From an uncultured Lachnospiraceae bacterium (GTDB lineage: Bacteria; Bacillota; Clostridia; Lachnospirales; Lachnospiraceae), in assembly GCA_910586405.1 (NCBI GenBank), contig CAJUII010000081.1, positions 1 to 9,049 on the forward strand: DNA of 9,049 nucleotides, in the 5' to 3' direction. Positions 1 to 6,171 of the stretch are shown in pieces (position 1 is the first letter of the stretch; each line of letters opens with the position of its first letter). A program made the position numbers and the translations under genes. Under the pieces are notes generated by a model. That model had not been told where the DNA came from. It made no database searches and saw nothing but the letters and a program-made list of their open reading frames with translations.

Positions 1-15
1 GCGGAGAAGTACTAA
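1..15 (+). CDS. Possible 3' end of an upstream gene (last four codons and stop)
   Basis: Read in frame 1, the first 15 bases give Ala-Glu-Lys-Tyr followed by TAA, and an intrinsic terminator starts 12 bases later. That is the usual arrangement for the end of a gene. Four residues are too few to identify the product. In Clostridia argB often follows argC and argJ, so an arginine gene is possible, but nothing visible shows it. Another frame also stays open across this stretch until about position 93, so the call rests mainly on position relative to the terminator. Confidence 0.35.
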   Translation, partial: AEKY

Positions 16-26
16 GTTTCACGCGG

Positions 27-51
27 AAAAACGCCAAAGACAGGCGTTTTT
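27..51 (+). terminator. Intrinsic (rho-independent) terminator
   Basis: A perfect 9-bp stem (AAAAACGCC at 27-35 pairing with GGCGTTTTT at 43-51) encloses a 7-base loop. The stem ends in a run of five T on the plus strand, as expected of an intrinsic terminator. The A-run on the left arm would also give a T-run on the minus strand, so it could act in both directions. It lies just behind the possible upstream stop codon and 63 bases before argB. argB-argD would then need their own promoter downstream of it, or read-through. Confidence 0.7.
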
Positions 52-63
52 CATCTTGATTTG

Positions 64-84
64 TGATTCCGCGAAGCGGAATCA
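64..84. repeat. Perfect palindrome, small hairpin before argB
   Basis: TGATTCCGC (64-72) pairs perfectly with GCGGAATCA (76-84) around a 3-base GAA loop, giving a compact 9-bp hairpin. No T-run follows, so it is not a standard terminator. It lies between the terminator at 27-51 and the argB ribosome binding site. It could be a member of a dispersed intergenic palindrome family, an mRNA-stabilising hairpin in the argB leader, or a protein-binding site. The sequence alone does not decide. A possible -35 element (TTGTGA, 61-66) overlaps it, but no good -10 lies at the right distance. Confidence 0.6.
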
Positions 85-114
85 TGAAAGTTAGATTGAA
101 AAGGGAGTAGAAAA

Positions 115-1017
115 ATGAACGAACAAGATATGAACAAGGTTCTGTCAAAGGCGGAGGTGCTGATCGAGGCGCTTCCCTACATACAGAAATTTAACAGGAA
201 ATATATAGTTGTGAAATATGGCGGAAGCGCGATGAGCAACGAGGAGCTGCAAAAAAATGTCATCAAGGATGTCACACTCCTAAAGCTGGTAGGTTTCAAG
301 CCGATTATCGTGCATGGCGGCGGCAAGGAAATCAGCCGCTGGGTGGAGAAGGTCGGCATGGAGGCGCAGTTTGTCAACGGTCTGCGCGTCACAGACGGCG
401 ACACGATGGAGATTGCGGAGATGGTGCTGAATAAAGTCAACAAGAGCCTTGTGACAATGGTGCAGGAGCTTGGCGTGAAGGCAGTCGGCGTCAGCGGCAA
501 GGACGGCGGGCTGTTGAAGGTGGAAAAGAAGTATGCAGACGGGCAGGACATTGGGTTTGTGGGCGATATCAGGGAAGTCAATCCCAAGGTGCTGTTTGAT
601 TTGATTGAAAAGGATTTTCTGCCCATTGTGGCGCCCATTGGTCTTGATGAGCATTTCCAGACCTACAATATCAATGCAGATGATGCGGCGTGTGCCATTG
701 CAAAGGCAGTCGGCGCGGAGAAGCTCGCCTTCTTGACTGATATCGAGGGGCTCTACAAGGACATTCATGACAAGTCCTCATTTATTTCAAGAATCACAGC
801 GACGCAGGCGGATAAGCTGATTGAGGACGGCTTTATCGGCGGCGGTATGCTGCCCAAATTAGGCAACTGCACCAGCGCGATCAAGAACGGCGTCAACCGC
901 GTACATATCCTTGACGGGCGGATTCCACACTGTCTGCTGCTTGAAATCTTCACTAGAAATGGAATTGGTACGGCGATTGTCAAGGACGAGGACTTGGAGC
1001 ATATGGACGCAGAGTAA
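115..1017 (+). CDS. argB: Acetylglutamate kinase
   Basis: Catalyses the second step of the acetylated arginine/ornithine pathway in the cytoplasm: ATP-dependent phosphorylation of N-acetyl-L-glutamate to N-acetylglutamyl phosphate. At 300 residues it has the usual family length. Amino-acid-kinase motifs appear in order: KYGGSAM (34-40, with the phosphate-binding Lys34), HGGGKEIS (67-74), FVNGLRVTD (86-94, acetylglutamate site), NINADDAA (185-192), LTDIEGLY (207-214) and GGGMLPK (242-248, second catalytic Lys248). The N-terminal helix ending near EALPYIQKF and the C-terminal HILDGR...GIGT segment resemble the hexameric, arginine-inhibited enzymes (Thermotoga and Pseudomonas type), so feedback inhibition by arginine is inferred. 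The start at 115 follows a GGGAG site (103-107) with 7-base spacing. A second ATG at 130 lacks as good a site. argD follows after 17 bases. No recognisable ARG box was found upstream. Confidence 0.97.
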   Translation: MNEQDMNKVLSKAEVLIEALPYIQKFNRKYIVVKYGGSAMSNEELQKNVIKDVTLLKLVGFKPIIVHGGGKEISRWVEKVGMEAQFVNGLRVTDGDTMEIAEMVLNKVNKSLVTMVQELGVKAVGVSGKDGGLLKVEKKYADGQDIGFVGDIREVNPKVLFDLIEKDFLPIVAPIGLDEHFQTYNINADDAACAIAKAVGAEKLAFLTDIEGLYKDIHDKSSFISRITATQADKLIEDGFIGGGMLPKLGNCTSAIKNGVNRVHILDGRIPHCLLLEIFTRNGIGTAIVKDEDLEHMDAE

Positions 1018-1034
1018 ATGGAGGACAAAGTATC

Positions 1035-2231
1035 ATGAATATGAAGGAATATATCGACGAGGCGGAGTCCGCGCTGCTTCACACCTACAATCGCTACCAG
1101 ATTGTGTGGGAGAAGGGGGACGGGATGTACCTGTATGATATCGAGGGCAGGAAATACCTTGATTTTGTGGCGGGCATCGCAGTGTTTGCGCTCGGCTACA
1201 ACAATAAGGCATACAACGATGCATTGAAGGCGCAGATTGACAAAGTGATTCACACGTCAAATTATTATTATAATATTCCTGCAATCGAGGCGGCAAAGAA
1301 GCTGAAAAAGATTTCGGGCATGGACAGAATTTTTTATACCAACAGCGGTGCAGAGGCAGTCGAGGGTGCGTTAAAGGCGGCTCGGAAATATGCGTTTCTG
1401 AGAGACGGGCATACAGACCATGAAATTATTGCGATGAACCATTCGTTCCACGGCAGGACGATGGGCGCGCTTTCTGTGACTGGAAATCCGCATTACAGAG
1501 AGGCGTTTGAGCCGCTGATCGGCAACATCAGGTTTGCGGACTTCAATGATTTTGAGAGCGTCAAAGCGCAGGTGACAGAGAAGACATGTGCGATAATTTT
1601 TGAGACGGTTCAGGGCGAGGGGGGCATCTATCCAGCGGACGAGTCGTTTATGAAGCAGGTGCGTGCACTCTGTGATGAGAAGGATATTCTGCTGATTCTG
1701 GACGAGATTCAGTGCGGCGTGGGAAGGACAGGCGCCATGTATGCATGGCAGCGCTACGGTGTAAAGCCGGATATTATGACAAGCGCAAAGGCGATTGGCT
1801 GCGGCGTGCCAGTGGGGGCGTTTATGATGACGGAAAAGGTGGCGCAGCAGTCACTTACAAGCGGCGACCACGGAACGACTTACGGCGGCAATCCGCTTGC
1901 GTGTGCGGCGATTGCAAAGGTGCTTGATCTCTTTGAGGAGCAGAATATTTTAGCAAACGTAAATGAGACCGGTGCATATTTATATGAGAAATTAGACGCA
2001 TTGACAGCCAAGTATGACCAGATCAGGGCACACAGGGGCATCGGTCTGATGCAGGGCTTGGAATGCGATATGCCTGTGAATGATATCATTCACAGGGCAA
2101 TCGAAAAAGGGCTTTTGCTGATTAACGCAGGCACGAATATTATCCGGTTTATTCCGCCGCTGATTGTTTCAAAGGCAGATGTAGACAAAATGATCGAGAT
2201 TGTGGACGCATGTTTTGCAGAGCAGCAGTGA
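1035..2231 (+). CDS. argD: Acetylornithine aminotransferase
   Basis: A class-III pyridoxal-phosphate aminotransferase that converts N-acetylglutamate semialdehyde plus glutamate to N-acetylornithine and 2-oxoglutarate. In many bacteria the same enzyme also serves as succinyldiaminopimelate aminotransferase in lysine synthesis. At 398 residues it is full length. Visible motifs are the cofactor phosphate loop SGAEAVEGALK (104-114), HSFHGRT (136-142), ETVQGEGG (190-197), LDEIQCGVGRTG (222-233, Asp223 binding the pyridine nitrogen), the Schiff-base lysine in SAKAIG (Lys252) and HGTTYGGNPLA (279-289). A GGAGG site (1020-1024) just past the argB stop supports the start at 1035. An in-frame ATG at 1041 is a possible alternative. 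The 17-base gap to argB shows a shared transcript and makes ArgD more likely than ornithine or GABA aminotransferases of the same fold. No convincing terminator follows. Confidence 0.95.
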   Translation: MNMKEYIDEAESALLHTYNRYQIVWEKGDGMYLYDIEGRKYLDFVAGIAVFALGYNNKAYNDALKAQIDKVIHTSNYYYNIPAIEAAKKLKKISGMDRIFYTNSGAEAVEGALKAARKYAFLRDGHTDHEIIAMNHSFHGRTMGALSVTGNPHYREAFEPLIGNIRFADFNDFESVKAQVTEKTCAIIFETVQGEGGIYPADESFMKQVRALCDEKDILLILDEIQCGVGRTGAMYAWQRYGVKPDIMTSAKAIGCGVPVGAFMMTEKVAQQSLTSGDHGTTYGGNPLACAAIAKVLDLFEEQNILANVNETGAYLYEKLDALTAKYDQIRAHRGIGLMQGLECDMPVNDIIHRAIEKGLLLINAGTNIIRFIPPLIVSKADVDKMIEIVDACFAEQQ

Positions 2232-2309
2232 TGTGAAAGAAGTGCAAATAGTAATAGGCATGAATTTTGCAGAATGGCAGTTTTGCATATAGATCTGGAA
2301 AGAGCAGAA

Positions 2310-2341
2310 GCGCATTGGATAGGCAGCTGAGCGCTTGGATA
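2310..2341. repeat. Pair of short direct repeats upstream of the solute-binding protein gene
   Basis: GCGCATTGGATA (2310-2321) recurs as GCGCTTGGATA (2331-2341), differing only by one missing A. The shared TTGGATA cores start 20 bases apart, about two helical turns, so they would lie on the same DNA face. The outer parts also form a 6-bp inverted repeat (AAGCGC 2308-2313 with GCGCTT 2331-2336). They lie 43-74 bases upstream of the gene at 2384, where a regulator could bind. Chance occurrence is possible. Confidence 0.35.
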
Positions 2342-2383
2342 AAATGAGGAATATAGAAGAGGAATGTAATATGAGGAAATTTC

Positions 2384-3874
2384 ATGAGGCATGATAGGAT
2401 AAAAAAGAGGATGTTTGGCGTAGTGGCAGCGCTTGTGGCGGTAGTCGCGGTTCTGCTCGCCGTATTTTGGTATCACGCAGCGCAGCGCAGCGCAGGCGAA
2501 ACACTGCCAGAGCTTGCGAACCGAAAAGAGACAATTCATTTATGGTACACAGATGATGCGCTGACAGATTATTTAAATAGTAAGACACTGGAATTTTATA
2601 ATAATACCGATATCAGGGTAAATGTGCAGTTGGTGTCGGGCCTTGAGTATCTGGAAGCCGTCAATGCGGCGAGTCTGGACGAGGAGGCGGACACGCCGGA
2701 CCTCTATATACTGAGCAATGATTCGCTGGAAAAGGCATATTTGGCAGGGCTTGCCACACAACTGCCTGACAGCGCCCCCATCTATGATGAGCAGTTGTTT
2801 CACCAAGCGGCGCGCAATGCGGTCTTGTATGATGGAAAATATGTGGCATGTCCGCTGTATTTTGAGACGAGTGCACTGCTCTATAACAAGACTTATCTGC
2901 AACAGATCGCGGACGAGGCAAACGGGGCAGGGGGTGATGACTCGGAGGATAGCGGAGAGAATCCTGAGGAGACGGCGGGACAGAGTGTGACAGCAGACCA
3001 GCTCATTCCTACGTCGATTGTGGATATACTCACCTTTGCAGACCAGTATTCGACGCCGGAGAATGTGGAGTATTTCTTCCGCTGGGATGTATCGGATATC
3101 TTTTATAATTATTTTTTCATCGGAAATTATATCTCGGTGGGCGGTGATGCGGGGGATGACAAGACATTGATTGATATCTACAATACGGAGTCTGTCTCGA
3201 GCCTGAAAGTTTATCAGGAGCTCAATCAATTCTTCTCCATTGATACCAAAGAAACAAATTATGATACGATTTTACAAGAGTTTCAGGAGGGAAGGACAAT
3301 CTACACCATCGCGACAAGCGACTGTATCAGAAAGCTGGATGAGGCAGCCAAAAACGGAGAATTTGGGTATGAGTACGGTGTTGCAAAACTTCCTGATATC
3401 AATCAGGAGCTCACGACAAAGGGCATGTCCGTGACGAACGCACTGGTCCTTAACGGCTACTCTGAGCATAAAGAGTCCGCCGGGCGTCTGATGGAGTATC
3501 TGGTTCGGGACGCAAGCACCGATTTGTACAGTATGACAGGGAAGCTTTCTTCTGTGACACAGAGTGTAAACGGAAATGAGCACGCAGCAGTTTTTATGGA
3601 CAATTATCAGGAGTCTGTTCCCATGCCAAAGATGCTGGAGACTGGAAATTTCTGGGTAGAGCTTGAAATCTGCTTTGCAAAGGTCTGGGGCGGGGAAGAT
3701 GCGAACACACAGCTTCGGCAGCTCTCGGAACAGATCAAGACACAGCTTGTAGGGGAGCCTGTGACGGAGGCGTCCATCGAGGACCCGCATGTAGAACTAT
3801 TGCCTGCTGTAGAATATGAGGAAGGTACTGGAGAGCTGGATGTCACACCTGAGACACCAAGTTCGCCGGAATAG
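2384..3874 (+). CDS. Membrane-anchored extracellular solute-binding protein (probable sugar-type, family 1)
   Basis: Probably binds a solute, perhaps a sugar or oligosaccharide, outside the membrane for an ABC importer. The 496 residues begin with a basic stretch (MRHDRIKKR) and one hydrophobic segment (about 13-30). The mature domain shows family features: a short beta strand opening IHLWYT (51-56), DTPDLYIL (103-110), a MalE-like YVACPLYFETSALLYNK (153-169), GRTIYTIATSD (303-313), and KGMSVTNALVLNGYSEHKESA followed by MEYL (346-373). No lipobox cysteine follows the hydrophobic segment, so it looks like an uncleaved signal anchor or a signal peptide with an unclear site, not the usual Gram-positive lipoprotein. 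An acidic Gly/Asp/Glu/Ser linker (about 179-200) interrupts the domain, and the tail (about 457-496) is acidic and Pro/Thr-rich. Start: AGG at 2374-2376, 7 bases before ATG 2384. A later ATG at 2411 has its purine run too close. No permease or ATPase gene is adjacent, so the partner transporter is unknown. Confidence 0.8.
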   Translation: MRHDRIKKRMFGVVAALVAVVAVLLAVFWYHAAQRSAGETLPELANRKETIHLWYTDDALTDYLNSKTLEFYNNTDIRVNVQLVSGLEYLEAVNAASLDEEADTPDLYILSNDSLEKAYLAGLATQLPDSAPIYDEQLFHQAARNAVLYDGKYVACPLYFETSALLYNKTYLQQIADEANGAGGDDSEDSGENPEETAGQSVTADQLIPTSIVDILTFADQYSTPENVEYFFRWDVSDIFYNYFFIGNYISVGGDAGDDKTLIDIYNTESVSSLKVYQELNQFFSIDTKETNYDTILQEFQEGRTIYTIATSDCIRKLDEAAKNGEFGYEYGVAKLPDINQELTTKGMSVTNALVLNGYSEHKESAGRLMEYLVRDASTDLYSMTGKLSSVTQSVNGNEHAAVFMDNYQESVPMPKMLETGNFWVELEICFAKVWGGEDANTQLRQLSEQIKTQLVGEPVTEASIEDPHVELLPAVEYEEGTGELDVTPETPSSPE

Positions 3875-3962
3875 CTGAATTTCTTTGTAAATAGCAGGAA
3901 TAAATTTTTTAAATAATCCAATGATAATTGTAAACGGGCAGGTTAAAACCGTCAGTTCTTGA

Positions 3963-3991
3963 TTGTGAAAATAGTAGTGATTCGTTATAAT
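3963..3991 (+). promoter_or_regulatory. Predicted sigma-A-type promoter for the YdcZ-family gene
   Basis: TTGTGA (3963-3968) and a perfect TATAAT (3986-3991) are separated by exactly 17 bases. The -35 matches consensus at four of six positions. The predicted start of transcription near 3998 gives a leader of about 26 bases containing the GGAGG ribosome binding site (4010-4014). The promoter lies in the 149-base gap after the solute-binding protein gene. The rest of that gap is AT-rich and shows no clear terminator. Confidence 0.65.
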
Positions 3992-4023
3992 TGCTGTCAA
4001 GATGAAAATGGAGGTTAACAATT

Positions 4024-4455
4024 ATGATTGGATTTTTGATTGCGCTGATCTCAGGCGCATTGATGAGTGTACAGGGCGTGTTCAACACAAAAGTGACAGA
4101 GGCGTCGAGCATGTGGGCGGCAAATGCGTTTGTGCAGTTTACGGCGTTTCTTGTGTGCATTGTGGCATGGCTGTTTGCGGACAGAACATCTTTTCGAGAG
4201 GTGCTCGCCGTGGAGCCAAAATATTTTTTGCTCGGCGGGGCGATGGGCGCATTTATCACGTTGACAGTCATCAAGAGCATGGATGCTTTGGGACCGGCAA
4301 AGGCGGTGATGCTGATCGTGATAGCACAGTTGATCATTGCGTACTTGATAGAGCTCTTTGGCATGTTCGGCGTGGAGAAGCAGCCTTTTAGCTGGCGCAA
4401 GGTCATCGGTGCACTGATAGCGATAGGGGGATTTGTGCTGTTTAAATGGAAGTAG
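4024..4455 (+). CDS. YdcZ-family (DUF606, DMT superfamily) small membrane transporter
   Basis: A small integral membrane protein of 143 residues, the usual size for single-domain YdcZ/DUF606 proteins (Pfam PF04657). About five hydrophobic segments are visible: roughly 2-20, 33-52, 68-86, 91-113 and 126-141. Family-like features are the opening GALMSVQGVFNTKV (11-24), matching the usual small-residue/PVQ-x-x-x-N pattern, the glycine-rich GGAMGAF (71-77), the AQL in helix four (101-103) and the final RKVIGALIAIGGFVLF (125-140). Such proteins are drug/metabolite-transporter relatives thought to work as dimers or as fused double-length proteins. The substrate is unknown. GGAGG at 4010-4014, 9 bases before ATG, fixes the start. 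It has its own promoter and no second YdcZ copy beside it in the window, so a homodimer is likely if it acts alone. Confidence 0.85.
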   Translation: MIGFLIALISGALMSVQGVFNTKVTEASSMWAANAFVQFTAFLVCIVAWLFADRTSFREVLAVEPKYFLLGGAMGAFITLTVIKSMDALGPAKAVMLIVIAQLIIAYLIELFGMFGVEKQPFSWRKVIGALIAIGGFVLFKWK

Positions 4456-4475
4456 GAAAGGTTTCAGATCTCTCG

Positions 4476-4504
4476 TTGTGGAAAGTGCAAAAATCGTGTA
4501 TAGT
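4476..4504 (+). promoter_or_regulatory. Predicted sigma-A-type promoter for the ATPase/nuclease gene
   Basis: TTGTGG (4476-4481) and TATAGT (4499-4504) are separated by exactly 17 bases, with a TG directly before the -10. Transcription would begin near 4511, giving a leader of about 33 bases to the start at 4544. Its -35 is nearly identical to that of the promoter at 3963-3991. No terminator is visible between the YdcZ-family stop (4455) and this site, so read-through could add to expression. Confidence 0.5.
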
Positions 4505-4530
4505 AGTATATAGCAGAAGGAATAAAGAAT

Positions 4531-4535
4531 GGAGG
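4531..4535 (+). promoter_or_regulatory. Ribosome binding site that decides the start of the ATPase/nuclease gene
   Basis: GGAGG lies 8 bases before the ATG at 4544, the ideal spacing. The in-frame ATG at 4529 overlaps this site and has only a weak purine run ahead of it. The gene is therefore best started at 4544, five codons shorter than the longest open frame. Confidence 0.75.
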
Positions 4536-4543
4536 TGGAATGC

Positions 4544-6133
4544 ATGAAACGCAGTTTTAATGTGACAGGGTCCTGCAATCCACAGAGACATTACATGGTC
4601 AGGCTCGACGACAGGCTGGAGAAGATCAGAGAAGATTATGTTGAAGGCGGCAGTTACTTTGTCATTAACAGAGGCAGACAATACGGAAAGACAACTACTT
4701 TGGCCGCATTGGAAGAGGCGTTAAAAGATGATTATGTTGTGTTGTCTATAGACTTTCAGCAGATGGGAACGGAGGATTTTGCGAATGCTTCGACGTTTGC
4801 CCATGCGTTTGCAAATATGCTGATCGAATCTCTGGAGATGAATGGCTTGGGCGGCAGAGCAGAATTGACGCAACCGCTGACAGAGGTTCTTGACAGAGAC
4901 AGTAACAGCTTGAAGGAGCTGTTTATGCGTCTGAGCAGAATGTGCAAAAACAGCACACAGCCTGTCATATTGATGATTGATGAGGTGGATAGTGCGTCGA
5001 ATAATCAGGTTTTTGTCGATTTTTTGGCACAGCTTCGGGGGTATTATCTAAAGAGAGATAAGATGCCGATTTTTCATTCTGTGATTCTTGCTGGTGTGTA
5101 CAGTATCAAGAACCTGAAATTGAAATTGCGCGCTGAGTCCCAACATCAATACAACAGTCCGTGGAATATTGCGGCTGAGTTTGAGATTGAGATGCGTTTT
5201 TCGTCCAGTCAGATTGCTGCAATGCTGACGGAGTATGAAGCAGATCATCATACGGGAATGAATACAGGTCTTGTGGCAGAAGAAATCTACGCATATACAT
5301 CAGGATATCCAGTGCTTGTCTCATCAATCTGTAAACGTATTGATGAGACGCTATGCGGTACAGAGGGTTTTGAAACCCCACAAATAGCATGGACAAAGGA
5401 CGGTGTCGCCGAAGCGGTAAAAAGGATGCTAAAGGTCAGTACACCGTTGTTTGAGAGTATGGTAAAGCAGCTTGACAGTTACACAGAGCTGCGCGCCATA
5501 ATCGAAAGTATTATTTATCAGGGGATGAAAATACCATTTAGCCCAGATGAAAAGGCGGTCAGTATGGGGGTGATGTTTGGATTTTTGACAGAAAAAAGTG
5601 GACAGGTGGCGATTGCGAACCGTATCTTTGAGATGTATCTTATGAACTATCTGATGGCGGAAGAGGCTGTTCAGAGTGAAGTCTATGCGAAAGGCGGAAG
5701 TGACAGAATCAGATTTATCAAGAATCATCGTCTTGACATGGATCTGGTCATGACAAAATTTGTAGAGTATTTTAGTGAGATTTGTGTTGATAAAGATCAA
5801 GTATTTATAGAGAAATTTGGCAGAAAATTCTTTTTATTATACTTGAAGCCTATTATCAATGGAACGGGAAATTATTACATAGAAGCGCAGACAAGAGACG
5901 AGAGGCGCACAGATGTGATCGTGGATTACCTTGGTGAGCAGTTTATTGTGGAACTGAAAATCTGGCATGGCAGCGAATACAACGAACGTGGTGAAAGGCA
6001 GCTAACAGAGTATCTTGAATATTTTCATCTGGATAAGGGATATATGCTTAGTTTTAATTTTAACCGGAAGAAGGAAGTTGGCGTGAAGGAGATCAAGGTA
6101 GGCACAAAGACGATTGTGGAGGCAGTCGTGTAG
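4544..6133 (+). CDS. AAA-like ATPase with C-terminal PD-(D/E)XK nuclease-like domain
   Basis: A 529-residue soluble protein of unknown role (numbering from the ATG at 4544). The N-terminal part is a P-loop ATPase of the AAA-like/AAA_35-AAA-ATPase_like kind: a conserved leader FNVTGSCNPQRHYMV (5-19), a Walker A variant GRQYGKTT (44-51, Lys49), Walker B VILMIDEVD (141-149, Asp146/Glu147), and a likely sensor strand SVILAGVYSIKNLK (179-192). A helical part around YTSGYPVLVSSICKRID (251-267) follows. The C-terminal end carries a PD-(D/E)XK pattern: Glu447, Asp457 in RRTDVIVDY, then VELK with Glu470 and Lys472, and Gln486 in the next helix. These are the residues expected of an active metal-dependent nuclease fold. 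Related fusions are common in Bacteroidetes and Lachnospiraceae, usually annotated only as ATP-binding proteins. Positions 5761-5880 are about 27% G+C against about 52% in argB 841-960, which suggests transfer. No signal or membrane segment is visible. Confidence 0.85.
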   Translation: MKRSFNVTGSCNPQRHYMVRLDDRLEKIREDYVEGGSYFVINRGRQYGKTTTLAALEEALKDDYVVLSIDFQQMGTEDFANASTFAHAFANMLIESLEMNGLGGRAELTQPLTEVLDRDSNSLKELFMRLSRMCKNSTQPVILMIDEVDSASNNQVFVDFLAQLRGYYLKRDKMPIFHSVILAGVYSIKNLKLKLRAESQHQYNSPWNIAAEFEIEMRFSSSQIAAMLTEYEADHHTGMNTGLVAEEIYAYTSGYPVLVSSICKRIDETLCGTEGFETPQIAWTKDGVAEAVKRMLKVSTPLFESMVKQLDSYTELRAIIESIIYQGMKIPFSPDEKAVSMGVMFGFLTEKSGQVAIANRIFEMYLMNYLMAEEAVQSEVYAKGGSDRIRFIKNHRLDMDLVMTKFVEYFSEICVDKDQVFIEKFGRKFFLLYLKPIINGTGNYYIEAQTRDERRTDVIVDYLGEQFIVELKIWHGSEYNERGERQLTEYLEYFHLDKGYMLSFNFNRKKEVGVKEIKVGTKTIVEAVV

Positions 6134-6171
6134 CGTAAAAGGGAAAATTTTTAAGGACGGAGGAACGAGTA

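Noticed and set aside
177..768. Long minus-strand open frames across argB
   Set aside because: They overlap a gene with every catalytic motif intact, have no ribosome binding sites, and give compositions (many Leu/His/Cys/Pro) typical of antisense frames.
2260..2292. 10-codon reading frame (MNFAEWQFCI) as a possible leader peptide
   Set aside because: Its only purine run is too close to the ATG, it lacks a run of regulatory codons, and no attenuator follows.
2344..2394. Short reading frame overlapping the start of the solute-binding protein gene by a few bases
   Set aside because: Translational coupling is conceivable, but the frame has no clear ribosome binding site and short frames of this size are expected by chance.
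2573..3229. 218-codon minus-strand open frame inside the solute-binding protein gene
   Set aside because: It lies wholly within a supported gene, shows no recognisable motif and has no sensible start context, so it is a shadow frame.
3934..3952. Possible stem (ACGG with CCGT, GGTT with AACC) as terminator of the solute-binding protein gene
   Set aside because: The stems are four bases, compete with each other, and no T-run follows.
4529..4543. Upstream ATG for the ATPase/nuclease gene (five more residues)
   Set aside because: It overlaps the GGAGG site, which is ideally placed for the ATG at 4544.
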